DNA of 64,000 nucleotides from Tetracladium setigerum (GCA_031472005.1 PZJY01000011.1:558001-622000), one strand, 5' to 3'; shown: positions 22,946 through 35,473, counted from the first letter of the stretch. Made by a program: numbers and translations. Notes: generated from the letters alone by a model not told the origin.

Positions 22946-25900
22946 ATGGCATCCCACTCGAGTTATCGCAACGGGGCTTTGTCGCATTCAGTATGCCACG
23001 ATCCAACTCTGAACGTTAAATCTGAATCTTTGGGCCATTCTGATCTTCATTCATAGTACTACCCAACTCATGCTTCAACAAGTCCGAGTGAATCTGGGAA
23101 CATGTATGGATCTTCCAGGGACATGTTACCGCCAAATCATCTGGATTTCCCTCCACGTCCCATGGAGATTGATTTGAATAGCAGTATTTTGAACAGCTCA
23201 AGAATTCTTCCAAATCCATCATCATCAGCACCAGCTGCATGGGGAGATTCGCTTTTTGGGAACCATCCATTGGATTCGCAGTTTGGACCAGTCGTAGCCC
23301 GATCGCATGTGCCTATTGAAGGTCCAGTTCGCACAGGTCAACAAGATCCGATTTTGCAGTGGTATTCTGCCAATGATGGACCATGGATTCCCAAGCATAC
23401 AATCGATGCTGGCACTGATGAAAGACCAATTTCTCAGCCAACAGGTAATCGTATACCGCAATTATATGGACGCCAGTTTCGATCCCCAAGCCATGCTGAA
23501 GGATTTCATTACTCTGTTCCACAGTCGGATTCTGGCTATGGCACCCGCCAGAGCGTTGGAAATACGTCTGTCTTTAGTGGAGATGTGAATGAAAGGGATC
23601 AAGACAACCATAGTCTTCTAGGATTTCCTTCCTACCCAGGATACAATGATCCAATGCAGATGCAAAGCCATGATGCAAGAATAAGTGATACTTGGCCCAC
23701 ACCGCCTGGTGTGTCACCCCCGGCTTCGCCAACCCTGAGATGCCCAACCTGTGAAAAGGTCGTCAAAACCCCATCAGAGTTAAAGTAAGTAAATTTTTAA
23801 GTACATCGTGGCTCGACTCACATTTGTCAGGAAACACGATCTGCGACATAGCAAACCTTTCCGTTGTGATTTCCCAGGATGCAAGAGACAGGAAGGTTTC
23901 AGTACCACTAATGACTTGGATCGGCACACGAGGAGCAAGCACCCGCAGGCTCTTCCGGAATCAGCATCGGCAAAAAGGTTTCGTTGTACGGTTCCAGGTT
24001 GTAAATCCAAGGAAAAGTCTTGGCCACGTCTAGATAACTTTAGGAGTCATCTGAAGCGAGTCCATCCTGTACAACATCAAACTGACGAGGACTTCGAGCG
24101 AACGATACAACGGTGAGAGAAGATTGATATACGCTATTTCAAACACAGAATGTAGACTGATAGTGACAGTGGCGGGTACTTGGAGACAACAAACCTCGAC
24201 ATTTGCCAGGAGTCACCGTCTCAAATTCAACTAGAGTATACTCAAGCAGAGATGCCAGCTGCCTCTGAGGGTCTGTCCAGACGAAGAGTCCAAAATTGGA
24301 GCAATAGAGAAGACCATAGGATCAATCATATTTCTATTCCCTCCATTGGAGCCGTTTTGGACTTTCCGCACGACAGGAGCCCACTCCCGGAGCCTCATCG
24401 TCCACAAACTGTGAAGCCACTGGAGGTTTTTCCATTGCAGACCGTTACTAATAAAGCCTCAACGCCGCCATCATTGGACAGCAAAATCTCGCATCCAGCA
24501 GGTCACATTGATTCAGCTACAAGCACCCAGTCACAGGCAAAGATTTCAAAACCAGAGGGTAAGGCAGACAGTCAGGTTGAACCTTCAGCCTCCAACGACA
24601 TATTTGAAGCGGTAAAAAGCGCATTGGCAGTTGTCAATAATACAAAAGACTTGTTTGATGCTTCCCAGCGTCAGGCTACGGACGGAAACATTTTGCCTAA
24701 TGGAAAAACGTCAGATGAACCAAACACGGTGATGCGCATTGCGGCTGGATTGAATATCCCGGATGATCAATCAAGCTTTTCGCCTCCTATTTTGGATTTA
24801 AATGACCCTGAAGCCAGGAAGAATGCCCAAGCATTCGAAGTTTTGAAAATAATCAGCCGGTTTGGATTTACCATTCAAAAGGACCTCACTCCCGAAGTGA
24901 AGACCCCCGAAACCCCTGAAACTCCAGTGTCGACACATACTCCCAAGGTCGACAAGAAAGTCACCTGCCAGACTTGCCACAAGTTCACTGGCCGTCCATG
25001 TGAGCTCAAGTAAGTAAACTCACTGTTCACTCATGCCTTGCTAACAAAGAAAGAAAACACATGAAGCGCCACTCGAAGCCGTATGGCTGTACGTTCGCCA
25101 ATTGTCCTAAGACCTTTGGAAGCAAGAATGATTGGAAGCGTCATGAGAACTCTCAACATTCCCATCAGGAAACCCTTCGGTGCGACATTGAAAAGGGAGA
25201 AGGAGCCGGCGTCTGCGGTAAAGCCTTTTACCGTCGCCAAACCTTCCAGGAGCACCTGAAGAATCACCACAGCATTGGAGATGACACCGTCATCAAGAAG
25301 AAGCTCGAGTCCTGTCGCTTTGGGCGGAACTGTACCACTCGTTTCTGGTGTGGATTCTGTCTTGAGGCCGTCGAACTTCAAAAGAAAGGTCTTGAAGCCT
25401 GGACCGAAAGGTTTGACCATATTGATGATCACTTCATGGGTAACAAAGGGCGCGAGCCGAAGGATATTCGCGACTGGGTGTACGTGAATAATGATGAGCC
25501 CAGAGCAGAAAGCGATAGCCCCGTCGCAGCCATCACGGATAGAGAGGTGGCAGATACTCCCGAAGAAAGCGACAGCTCACCCGAAGCCTCGGGCAAGACA
25601 CCTGAAGATGCTATTGTTCTGGATCTCGTTGACAAGCACCAAAGTCTGAAGCGCAAACGTGGTAGCGACGATGAAGAAGCTAGATCATCGAGAAAGTGGA
25701 AGACAGTTCGGGTTTGCGTAAGTTTTCAATGAACTCATAGCATATCTCATACACACACAGGAGAGAGAGAGAGAGAGAGATCAACATAGAGACAGACAAA
25801 CATACAACGGAGAGGTCGGAGAGCTAACACTTACCACAGTGCCAATGTGGGTCCATCAACAACCCCAGGTTCGTGAATGAATGCAATACCTGCGATCGAA

Positions 25901-25965
25901 CACATACCTTTTGCGCTGGATGCCAGGAGAGATTGGATCCCGTGGCTGAACAAATCAGCGGGTAG
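22946..25965 (+). CDS. C2H2 zinc-finger protein with two duplicated three-finger modules
   Basis: Probable nuclear regulator of 894 aa in six exons: 22946-22990, 23057-23784, 23831-24112, 24170-25009, 25054-25717 and 25840-25965. All introns are in phase. After a Ser/Pro-rich N-terminus, module 1 reads LRCPTCEKVVKTPSELK|KHDLRH, then CDFPGCKRQ..H and CTVPGCKSK..H. Module 2, after a ~280-residue linker, reads VTCQTCHKFTGRPCELK|KHMKRH, then CTFANCPKTFG..H and CDIEKGEGAGVCGKAF..H. The bar marks introns that fall at the same codon and phase (donor AA|GTAAGT) in both modules, so the second module arose by duplication including the intron. The C-terminal exon adds a CxC..C..C..CxxC Cys cluster. A KRKRG stretch near nt 25650 is a likely nuclear signal. 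I do not know its targets. Confidence 0.85.
25751..25780. repeat. (CA)n/(GA)10 microsatellite in an intron
   Basis: A short ACACACAC run followed by ten GA units lies within intron 5 of the duplicated-module C2H2 gene, just downstream of its donor. Purine-rich and likely polymorphic in length. Confidence 0.85.
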
Positions 25966-27532
25966 CTACAAAGAAAACATCTCAAGATGCGCGCGATATG
26001 ATCTTGCTTACTCTCAGTCGAGTTAATGTTGGATGTAACATGATGAAGAGTGTGGTGTTTATGTTTCTCTATGATTGATGAAAATTGAGGTGTACAGTAC
26101 TAGTACACCTGAGCTAATGGGAATATGGAATATGGATATGGATTTTGTATTTGTAAGTTTCTCGGGGATTGAATTGCCATCTCTTCTGCTCTCTTTTCTG
26201 TTCTTTTGGAAGGAGTCTCTTTTAGATTTTGGGTTGGATTGGTTTTTGGTCAGTTACAAGTTAGAGAGATATCCCCGCGCGCGTACAGTACAGTTAGTTA
26301 CAGTAATAAATTGTAGGAAGAAATGCGAGAGTTTTTTGATATTTTAAGAATCCATCTAATGATGAATGGGCTTCTATCTCTCCCTCCCTCTCTCTCTCTT
26401 TTGCTCTCCCATTCAAACACCAGATTTATGCTCGAGTGTATCATAATATCTATCACATCATAACATCTCACACCGAAAGCTTTCAAGTCTCCCCACTCCT
26501 CCTCCTCCTCCTCCCCAATGCCCAATAAAAAACTCAGCCAAAAAATCAGCCGCAAAAGTACCTGACGGAAAAGAAGCCCAACGCCCAAGTACCTTTCCTA
26601 CGCACCCAAGTCCCAAAGAGAGAGAGAGAAAGCCCATGCCAATGCCCAGCCCAATGCATCCTTTGTACAGAGAACAGCCCCGCCGCCCCACCTTGTTATT
26701 TTCCACACACCGAACACTCATCCAATGGGATGGCTTCCCCTGCCTTCCCTGCCACACCTTGTCACCCCTCCATCGAGCATTGAACCCTGGGGGGGTTTAG
26801 TGGGATTGCCGCGCCCTGCTTGTGTGGAGTGTATTCGGTGTGGAAGTGGTAGGGGTGGTGGGTGGAGGGGTTTTATTATTGGGAGGAGGGAGAGGAAGTG
26901 AGAGTGAGGCTGTTTTGTTTTTGGTGTCTTGGAGGAGTGGAGGAGTGGAGGAGGGAGAGGCGGATGGGATTTGGTGATATTGGGATTTGGGTTTTTGTAA
27001 CTCGGTATTGTATTATTCATTTCCCTTTGTTAGTTGATATCATACAGTTTCTTCACAGATTAATAATCAATCGGTGAAGATACGTTTTGTTTGTTTGGGA
27101 TCGAATTTGATTTTTGGATTTGAATTTGAAGAGTATCACGCCAATCAAGAACAGGTAGGGTTGTTCAGGTTAGCGGGATTGATTGACGCCATTTCAACAG
27201 CAGTTGTTGGGTTTTGGGTTTTGAGGTTTCAGCGGCTTGTTGGTTTGTTGGTTTGTTGGTTGGGTATGTAGTTATGTGCTGCTATTATTATCAAACATTT
27301 TGATCGATGAAGAAATATAAACATAGATCGATGGATGGGTGAGTTGGGTCCTAGGACCAAACAACCCTACTGTGCTGTACTGGACTGGGGGTGCACCACC
27401 ACACCGGGTGGACGATGGATAGTAGATGAGTATGACAAAAACTGGAAATCCAACAACCGGTAGCAGGGAATCTCGGAATTGCTATACGGAGTATGGAAGA
27501 GTCGGGAAATCTAGAACGTGGAATTATGATCA

Positions 27533-27560
27533 TTGGGAATTGGGAATTGGGAATTGGGAA
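27533..27560. repeat. Four tandem copies of TTGGGAA
   Basis: Four perfect 7-bp units in a row. The unit is not the TTAGGG telomere repeat of these fungi. Confidence 0.9.
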
Positions 27561-28500
27561 TTGAGGAAAGTCGGTAAGAAAGAGCCAGGTTCAATTCTCT
27601 GACCAGAAGTCTGGAACAAACAACAACAGACCCAAAACTCAAAACACCATGGCATGACATGACAGGACCCCATGAGAGACCACGAAACAATAACCCATGA
27701 ACGAAACTAGAACTCATGAACGAATCAGACCCCATGAACATAGACATAAACCAACAACAGCTAAACCTAAGAAAGGATCTTCACCTACTGCTACTACTAC
27801 TGCAAATGCAAACCCCCTTTTTCAACCTGGAAATAGGCCTGCTATGAAATCTGATCAGCGCTTTCGGTTTCAAAGGCACCTACACATACAGGTGCCCTTG
27901 TCCTTGTCCATGACCACGAGACGTGAGGTAGGTATCACGAAAAGTACGACGTATCAAAAACCCCTCCTCCACTCCCTCCCTGGCGGCCAAGAAAAGCCAT
28001 GGGACGATGGGATGGGATGGGATGGATGGAAGGAAAGGCAAAACCACTATCTAACTACTTTGTACAGTACATCGTACAGTAAAATCCCAATACATAACCT
28101 TCTCCAGCCATGCCCAAGCCCAACGCGGGGTACTTGTTCTGTTCCTCTCATTTTCCCTTCCTAGCGCAGCGAAGCGGCTGACTGACAGGAAAAAAGCCAT
28201 CGCCATTATTATTCAAGCCATACAAGCAAGCTTGCAACTTATCCTCCGGACTATAGTATTCTGACGTCGTACGAAGCGAACGAACTCCTCAGCGAGAAAA
28301 GAGAGAAAAGAGAAAACATTGAATACCTTATTTTGGGCGAACTGCTTTGGCGAACTATTCGCTGGCTGTGCTGGATTAAGCGAGTTTATTGAAACAGGAA
28401 CAGATCAGAACACAGAACACAGAACAGGACAGGACAGAACAGGAACAGGAACAGGGTCAAAGGAGGTGGTGGCTTTTGTTCACTCTGCCGGGCGGTAATA

Positions 28501-28518
28501 TGTGTGTGTGTGTGTGTA
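28501..28518. repeat. (TG)9 microsatellite
   Basis: Nine TG units, followed 100 nt later by a shorter TG run near 28622-28633. Non-coding context upstream of the C2H2 gene. Confidence 0.9.
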
Positions 28519-29060
28519 TTATTGTGGAGAGAGGGAAGAGCGAAGAGGAGGAGGGAGAAGAGACATCGAGATAGGGAAGAGAGGAGAGATCGATCGGTCG
28601 GACTACGTGTTTGAGTTTGCGGTGTGTGTGTGTTGTACAGTTCTTGACCGTCGTATGTAGTAGGTAGGTGAGAAAGGAGGAAGAGCGCGAAAGTCTGCCT
28701 ATTTTGTTTGCCTTGTTCGTTGCCTATTTCTACAGAGCAGGAAGGGAAAAAGGGGTTGGTTGGAAAAAGGAAAACTACTCTAAACTCTCTGCAACGACGA
28801 CGCCATGCTAGCTCGTCGCACAGAAAGAAGAGTAGTAGCCCACATCCATAACAAGTTACATACATACAGTAGTCACTAACTACGGAGCATTTCCTGCAGC
28901 GGTCATCATTCTGGAACATGAAAATCTGCCTTTTGGAGGTGGTGTCAATGGTGTCAGTGGTGTCAGTGGGTGGTTGATGGATGTGAATCGATGGTGTTGT
29001 TGGCTCAAGAGGAGGGCGCAGTACATCACCAACCCTTGCAACTTGCAGCAGTCGCCCTCC

Positions 29061-29093
29061 ACACCCACACCCACACCCACACCCACACCCACC
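29061..29093. repeat. CACACC-type hexamer repeat
   Basis: About five tandem ACACCC units on the + strand (GGGTGT on the other strand), about 670 nt upstream of the C2H2 gene. Confidence 0.85.
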
Positions 29094-29762
29094 ACAACCA
29101 CACCACACCAACTTCCAGGGGGGCATGCATACTCACTTGGCTCCCCATCCACTCGAGATGGGAGTCCTGAAAATGCGGCTCTTTCTGACACCGTGTGGGA
29201 AGGATCGAAGGAGGACGGCAAAGACGGAGACTACTACACCCTACTTCACCTACTACACCTACTACTTATGTCTTGGGTTCATCCTTCCCATCGTCGTCCC
29301 TCCAGATGGCATTTCTCGATGTGCAAAAGTACTGCTGCGCCCATTGAGAACCAAACACTTCGCCTCCCTCGAGGATAACAGGTTTCTTGCTTTTGTTTGT
29401 ACTACTGTACTATTACCCCGACTGCTTCAGAAGATCAATTGCATATATTGAGTGTACCAAGCTCTCGGTTGTCGTTGTTTTGTTGTTTTGTGTTGTTGGT
29501 TTTTTTAATTGTGGTTTTTGGTAGGTATGAATTCACTCACTCACTCCCCCTCCAACCCTATGGAATTTCGCTAATACTCGACTTCATAGTGAGCTTCACC
29601 ACAACAACATACATACATACATACAAACAAACAATTCACTTTTCGAATGTCAATTGATCGACTTAATAATCACTATCAATTACCAGAATCTAAGGTGAAT
29701 CTCGTCCTTTGTTGACCAGCCGAGGCAATTATAAGTCCCCCAAGGTCAGCCGCATCCACAAG

Positions 29763-31770
29763 ATGCTCTTCGCCACAACACAATCACCTTTTTTCACTGA
29801 AAACGATAACGACATTACGATGTCTTCACAAAACTCAATCTATTACCCCCAGGATGATATCTTGGGAGATCCCCAAGATGCGTGGGTGACGGAGAATCTT
29901 GATCCCCAGCTCCGGACCGTTTCCTCTCAGCAGCAACAACAGCCATGGAACTTCACTCACCATCCGGCACAACCACTTCAGCGATTCATCAATGCACCAT
30001 CTGAACGTGTTCTGTTTACGGCTCCTCCTTCATACCCACAATATCCACAAGGTGTGAGAACATTACCGCAGGCTTCCTCACATCAGAATACTCGACACAT
30101 CTCCCCCACTCCCTCGCAGGATTTCACATCTTCAACAAGTACGAGTGGTAGAAGTCCCGGTGCGGATCTCGATATGAGTTACTACTCTCCTCACATAGTT
30201 GGCCGTGATGATTTCCATTTACAAGCACCGGGCCAGATGTTCCATCCTGACATCTGGACTGCAGGACAACAACAGCAACCATTATATTCCACAAACAACT
30301 ACCATGTCAACATGAGCCAAGTTCAATCTTTCCCAGATACTATGTACGACACCTCCACAGCCGATGAAGGATACATGGAAGATATCATGAGCAAAGGTGG
30401 TGATCAATACCACTACCCATCAGACATTCATCACAACCAACACCACACAAACGGCGGCGACGGAGACTCCTACCCATATCCCACGGACGAAGCATTGGGA
30501 GCATCAATCAAAGCATCCACTTCACCCTCACCCTCACCTCCACCAGCACTAGAATCCGACTCGGAAGACGAAGACTACAAACCCAAATCATCCAACAACA
30601 ACGGTAGTGGTCCGCGCAACTCCTCCTCTCGCACTACACGCAAACGAACAGCTCCATTCTCATACACACCTCACTACACCAACAACAGCCCGCTTCCAAA
30701 CGCAGCCGACTCAATCCCAAAACATCCACCAACAACAACAACCACAACAACAGCAAATCCAAATCCAAACTCCCTCCATCCACCACCTCCTCCTCAAACA
30801 CCAACAACAGCACAACAAACACCTGCCCAACCTGCGCCCTCCCCTTCAAAGACCCCACGACCCTCACGCGCCACATCGCCTCGGTCCACACCCGCCCCTA
30901 CACATGCGTCTTCCACTTCAGCGGCTGCACATCCACCTTCGCCTCCAAAAACGAATGGAAGCGTCACGTCAGCTCGCAACATCTCAATCTCTCCGCCTGG
31001 ATCTGCACGCTTGGCGGATGCGCGAAGGCGACGTGTGGGAATGGACAGCGTGGGAGTGAGTTCAATCGGAAGGATCTCTTTACGCAGCATTGTCGAAGGA
31101 TGCATGCGCCTTGGCATGTTGTTGGAGGTGGTGGTGGTGGTGGTGGGGAAAGAAACATGGCAATGGGAATGGGAATGGTGGTGGAAAGAAGAACGCAGAG
31201 TGGGAGGAACGCCTCAAGAATCTCCAGCAGAGCTGTCTGGTATTCAAACGAACCCCTCCCGCGAAACTGGCGTGTCCGGTTGAAGAGTGTGATGATGTCT
31301 TTGAGGGAGCGATGTGTTGGGATGAGAGGATGGAACATGTGGGAAAGCATCTTGAGCGTGCTGCTGCTGCTGTCACTACTAACCTTATCGCTGTTTCGAA
31401 GAGTGGGAAGGGTGGTAGTGGGACTCATCGAAATACCAATACCAATACCAATATCGCCGAGGAAGAAGAGATCATCAATCAAGGTGATGATGACCTACTC
31501 GTTGAATGGGCCTTGAGAGAGGGCATTATCGTGCGAAAGAATAATGCGCTTGGGTTTGCGTTTGCGAAGGGTGGTGCTGGTGGTTCGCATTCTTCTACTT
31601 CTCATTCACACTCGAATGGGAATGGGAATTTGAATGCGAATTTGAATGGAGGCGGTAGGGAGAGGAGAACCATCGTTGTTGATACTGGCAATCATACCGC
31701 CGATACGGCCGATACTGGAGATGATGAGGATGAGGATGCTGAGGGTGATGTTGAGGATGATGAGTATTGA
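29763..31770 (+). CDS. C2H2 zinc-finger transcription factor with Gln/Pro-rich N-terminus, frame broken twice
   Basis: The N-terminal ~310 codons (frame 3, ATG 29763; ATG 29820 also possible) are Gln-, Ser-, Pro- and Asn-rich, typical of a transactivation region. At the C run 30689-30691 one base appears to be missing. The downstream frame then reads SKRSR (nuclear-signal-like) and fingers TCPTCALPFKDP..H..VH and YTCVFHFSGCTSTFASKNEWKRH, followed by CTLGGCAK and a FNRKDLFTQH block. At the GGTGG/GGGG stretch 31145-31148 a second missing base is needed to continue into WEERLKNLQQSC, CPVEECDDVFEG, RMEHVGKHLER and an acidic C-terminus ending at TGA 31768-31770. This order of blocks recurs in a widespread ascomycete C2H2 family with unknown targets. 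The long overlapping frame 29709-31283 is an artefact past ~30690. Confidence 0.78.
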
Positions 31771-32789
31771 TTTCTCAAACGAGCATGGTACCTTGCTTTC
31801 TCGCTTTATACTCGCCTGGCTCTTTTTTTTGGTTTTGGTTTTGGTTGGTTTCTTGAACTCAGGTTTCTTTTCATGGTATGGAATGGAATGGAATTGGATA
31901 CAAACGGAATGAATGGGATTCTTTTGCACGGCGTTCTTTTCTTTTCTTTTATTTCTTTAATTGATGATAAAACACACATACACACATATGATACCGAAAT
32001 AGATACCTACTGCGGTGGGATATTTTTTTAGAAGGGCAAAAAATTACGATTACGATTATGATTATGATCACTATTTATATCTCACATTTTCTGTTCTAAA
32101 TTTCTTCCTTCCTTCCTTCCTTTCTTTTCTTCCTTTCTTTCTTTTTCTTACTCTAATTCTCTCGTTTTTCATCTTTCACACATATACATATATAACAGAC
32201 AAAGACAGGGCAACGCAAAGCAAGGACGGAAACAAAAACAAAAACCACATATTGAAATTTATGGAGAGAGATAGAAAGAATCGGAAGATAAAAACGAAAG
32301 AAAACATAAAACAGATATGAAATATATATATATATATTAATACAAATACGAATTGTAAAAATAATATCTATACATATATTTCACTTCATCTGTCTCTGTA
32401 TCTATCTTTGATAAGATAACTCCCTATGTTTTTTTAAAAGATAAAGAAAAAAAAATAAAGAAGGCTTTAAAATCCTATTACATGAGAAATAAAAGAGAGG
32501 AAAGAGGAGGGGGGAGGGAGGAGATTTGCTAACTGGTTAAGCTGTGAGGTATAGACATGATGTGGGAGGGAGAGAGAGAGAAAAAGAGAGGGAGGGAGAT
32601 TTTGTATATAGTACAATAATCAGTAACGCAACTCATTTGACTCTTTCCCTCCTTTTTATTCTTTCAAATAAGGAAGGCATTCACCAGGTTGTTTTGTACA
32701 TAGATTACCTATATCTACCATATCTTACCATTTCCTACCTATTACAATTTACATCCCAACACGCCTTCCCATCAACCAACAAAAAAATC
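31771..32789. other. Non-coding 3' region with AT and pyrimidine tracts
   Basis: It contains a CTTCC/TTTCC polypyrimidine tract (about 32103-32150), an AT dinucleotide run (32323-32337) and A-rich stretches. It separates two convergent genes. No gene is seen. Confidence 0.45.
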
Positions 32790-34680
32790 TCAACTACTTC
32801 CCCTTCCCCTCCCCCTCTCCCTCCCAATCAACCTCCCCCACCACCCACCCCTCCTCTTCCTCATCCTCTGCCAAAACACATACCCCCAAACCCCCTTACC
32901 ATCCTGCACATACTTCACCCTCAACGCCGGCGACCCCCTCGATCCCGACTCCTCCGTCCACCCCCATCCCAAATCCTCCACTCATCCAACTCACCATCAC
33001 CATCCCACGCCGGATTTCCATCCATACATATCAATCTCCCTCCTCTACTCGCCGTGCCATTCGCGTCATGGGTTTGAACGAAGCGTTCGTCGTCCCAGAA
33101 GACGTAGCCCCATCGTCGGGCACTGGCTGTGTCGGTGCGGTGGCGGAAGCCGGGGTTGGGGAGGGTGGTGGAGATGGGGTTGGATGATGGTTGTGAGTTT
33201 GGATTATTTGGAGGGGATTGGGAAGGGGTTAGAGGTGTTGAGGTGGGTGAGGTAGGGATCATTGCGGAGGGCGACTGATGCCATGAAGGAGGGGGTGAAT
33301 GTTAGACCGGTTATGTCTCGAGGTAGTGGGCGGGTCGATTTAGGTGGGAAGAAACTTGGGGGAAACGGGAGGGGGCGCTTACGGGTTATGAAGGTTGTTG
33401 TTGTGGTGTTGATAGGGATGATGTGGGGGGCGAGAAAGGACCAGTGGTGTTTGTTTTGGTTTGGGGTTGGGCTTTGGTTCTCCTTTTGCTTCTGCTTTTG
33501 TGTTTGCTTTTCATTTTCATGTTCGTTTGATGGGGGTGGTAGTGGATGCCTGGAGAGTGTGTAAAAGAATGGAAGGCCATGTTTGAGGAACAGTTCAATT
33601 TGCGCCTCGGCTGTGTAAGAGAAGTGCATTGTTAGTACTTTCACACTTGTTGTATCCGTGGGATAGATTATTTAAAGCAAATATGATTCTGAATTTGCAG
33701 GAGTCAGGAGTCAACGCACCTCTTGCTCTCCACCTCCTCTCAGCCAAAGCCGGGTCCAATTTCAAGCCTTTATCATGATGCTCTTCATCCCAAACCCGAA
33801 TCTCATCCACACAACTTTTTAAGCAATCCGTGTAGTAGTTTGTCAGAAAGATAACAATACAAGCAACTTCTTCTCCTTCCTATAGTATTGCAACGTTAGC
33901 AACTGCACCCTATCTTCCACTTTTTTCCCAATTCGATAAAAGAGCACCTTTTACAATACAGCGAAATCTTTGTTTTGTTGGGCAATGGAAAAGAAATCTC
34001 ACCCAAGGTTTCCACAAAGTCAAGAATTGCCTTCCCATCCCTCTATTCAAGATCCTAACGCCACTCGTCCCCTCCTGATCAAACACAACACTAAAAAGCT
34101 CCACAAACAACTGAAATCGATACAATCCCCTCATTATCTTACCCTCCTCGCCCCCCGAAATCTCCCTCTCAGTAGCCGGTAAGACCTCCCCAACATATCT
34201 CGGCACAATATTCGTAATCATCAAATGTCTCCTCACCATATGCAGGATAGCCTCACTACTTTGGAGGTGTAATTTTTTAATCGTTCTGGCGATGCATTTT
34301 GGGGTTGATATGTCCCGAAGATTATATAGATATTCCTGACGGAAAAGGGCCACGAGTGTGTGACGACCATTGGATTTGGGGATTTGAGAGGCCTCTTGGA
34401 CGGCGAGAGCGTCGAGGAGGAGGGAGGGCGGGAGGGCGGTTTGGAGGATGGAGGTGAGGATCCGATGGCGTGTAGTAAGATAGGCAGTGTGGTAGCTTGG
34501 AGATGAGCGGATGAAGTTGTAGAGATCTGGGAGGGTGAGGAGGGATGATAGGATGATGATCTTGAGCTCAAGGGGGAGGCATTCGAGGTGGGATGGGGTG
34601 GGTGAAGAGTGAGCAGGCTTTACTTTGGTTTTTGAGGTTGGCTTGAGTTTAAGTGATTTAAGGAGAATGGGCAATTTCAT
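32790..34680 (-). CDS. F-box-like protein (copy A), frame broken twice
   Basis: Start ATG 34680. Exons are 34680-33955, 33879-33720, 33610-33383, and 33316 to 32790. The 75-nt first intron (donor GTAAAA, branch GCTAAC) removes an in-frame stop and joins to EGEEVACIVIF. An N-terminal F-box-like segment (ECLPLELKIIILSSL, LPDLYNFIRSSPSY, about residues 30-60) suggests a substrate adaptor of SCF ubiquitin ligases; the rest is the poorly known C-terminal region of this fungal family. In exon 4 one A too many in the AAA run near 33225 and one G too few in the G5 run near 32965 break the frame. Corrected, it reads through FRHRTDTASARRWGYVFWDDE and on to VKYVQDGKGVWGYVFW. It lies upstream of and in the same orientation as copy B, to which it is distantly similar. 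Confidence 0.65.
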
Positions 34681-35290
34681 TTTGGGAATGTTTGAAATGT
34701 ATTGATATGTTGAGGATGAGATGAGGTGTTGGTTGTGAGAGGCGGGGTGAGAGGTGTAGCCTGGAATTGTGTCATGTGACTGCACTTTCTGCTATCTTTC
34801 TTCTTGGGGATGAACCGTTGAATATCACTATTTATAGATCTATACATCGCTTGAGAAACTTGATACTTCAAACTATCCGATGCACAGTTTTAACAGAGAT
34901 AGCAAAAGTCTAAATATCAAACAATCAGCCTGGATGTCACCTGATGCGATCCAACTCAGCTCAGCTTTTCAGGTCATTCCACAGCAAAAACCATAAAATT
35001 CTACGAAGAGAAAGTCCTTGAATGTGCTTGAGAATAACCGCAGCTGCAAGTCAAAACTCTGTTCCCTTTCGGTTTCAAATCTACTTTTATATGTTGAAAA
35101 GTGCCTTTGAACGGAGTGACTTGAGGCTCTATTGCCAGCCTTAGCTGCACTTGAGAGATGTCATAAAACCTAGCTGGCAGAGTAAGTGGGAGAATGATCG
35201 GACAAGGAACCGCTGTATTTGAGACCTAAAGGTTAAAATATTTAAGCCTCCTTCTCCTCCTTGTCCAGGATTGTCCCACCAATACCCGAC
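34681..35290. other. Intergenic, promoter side of F-box copy A
   Basis: Upstream region of the F-box-like gene. An AT-rich stretch TATTTATAGATCTATA lies near 34830 and could be TATA-related. No gene is seen. Confidence 0.3.
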
Positions 35291-35473
35291 TCATCTGACA
35301 CCCGTTCCTCCAACCCTCTTAGCTCCTTCAACGTATTCGATGAGGAACCCAATAACCCTGCCCTCTTCAGTCAGGTACCCTAAGAACTCTGGGCCGATAT
35401 TGCTGCCATATATCCACGAATACACTTGAGTTTCGGTACTATAATATCCTATTTCCCACTCGAATCTCGTCAA
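35291..35473 (-). pseudogene. Protein-kinase-like gene fragment
   Basis: A 60-codon frame contains FEWEIGYYSTETQVYSWI followed by GPEFLGYLTEEGRVIGFLIEYVEGA. This resembles the N-lobe/hinge part of small fungal kinase-like (aminoglycoside-phosphotransferase-like) proteins, where I-G-P-x-F-L-G-H and R-V-I-G-F-L-L-E are characteristic. The catalytic HGDxxxxN segment and everything downstream are absent, and the flanks hold no continuing frame. It is most likely a relic of a larger gene. Recognition rests on the motif pattern only. Confidence 0.5.

Larger units (their letters stand above)
25966..29762. other. Long simple-sequence-rich non-coding region (3.8 kb)
   Basis: No supported gene. The region carries many short low-complexity tracts: CT-rich 26380-26400, polypurine blocks 28380-28560, repeated GATGG around 28005-28030, and degenerate CATGAACGAA units around 27690-27740. 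ORFs here have biased composition and open on both strands. It precedes the C2H2 gene at 29763 and probably holds a long promoter and 5' UTR. Confidence 0.45.

Noticed and set aside
27533..27560. TTGGGAA repeat considered as a telomere-like or CRISPR-like array
   Set aside because: Units are directly contiguous 7-mers without spacers and not a telomere unit; this is an ordinary microsatellite.
29061..29093. Possible interstitial telomere repeat
   Set aside because: The unit is ACACCC, not the TTAGGG/CCCTAA of these fungi, and no subtelomeric genes or further copies are present.
28386..29126. 246-codon minus-strand frame rich in Cys, Gly and Leu
   Set aside because: Composition is driven by TG, CACACC and polypurine repeats; other frames are equally open and no domain is visible.
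30794..31482. Several overlapping minus-strand frames under the C2H2 gene
   Set aside because: Shadows of the finger-coding region; the sense strand encodes recognisable zinc fingers.
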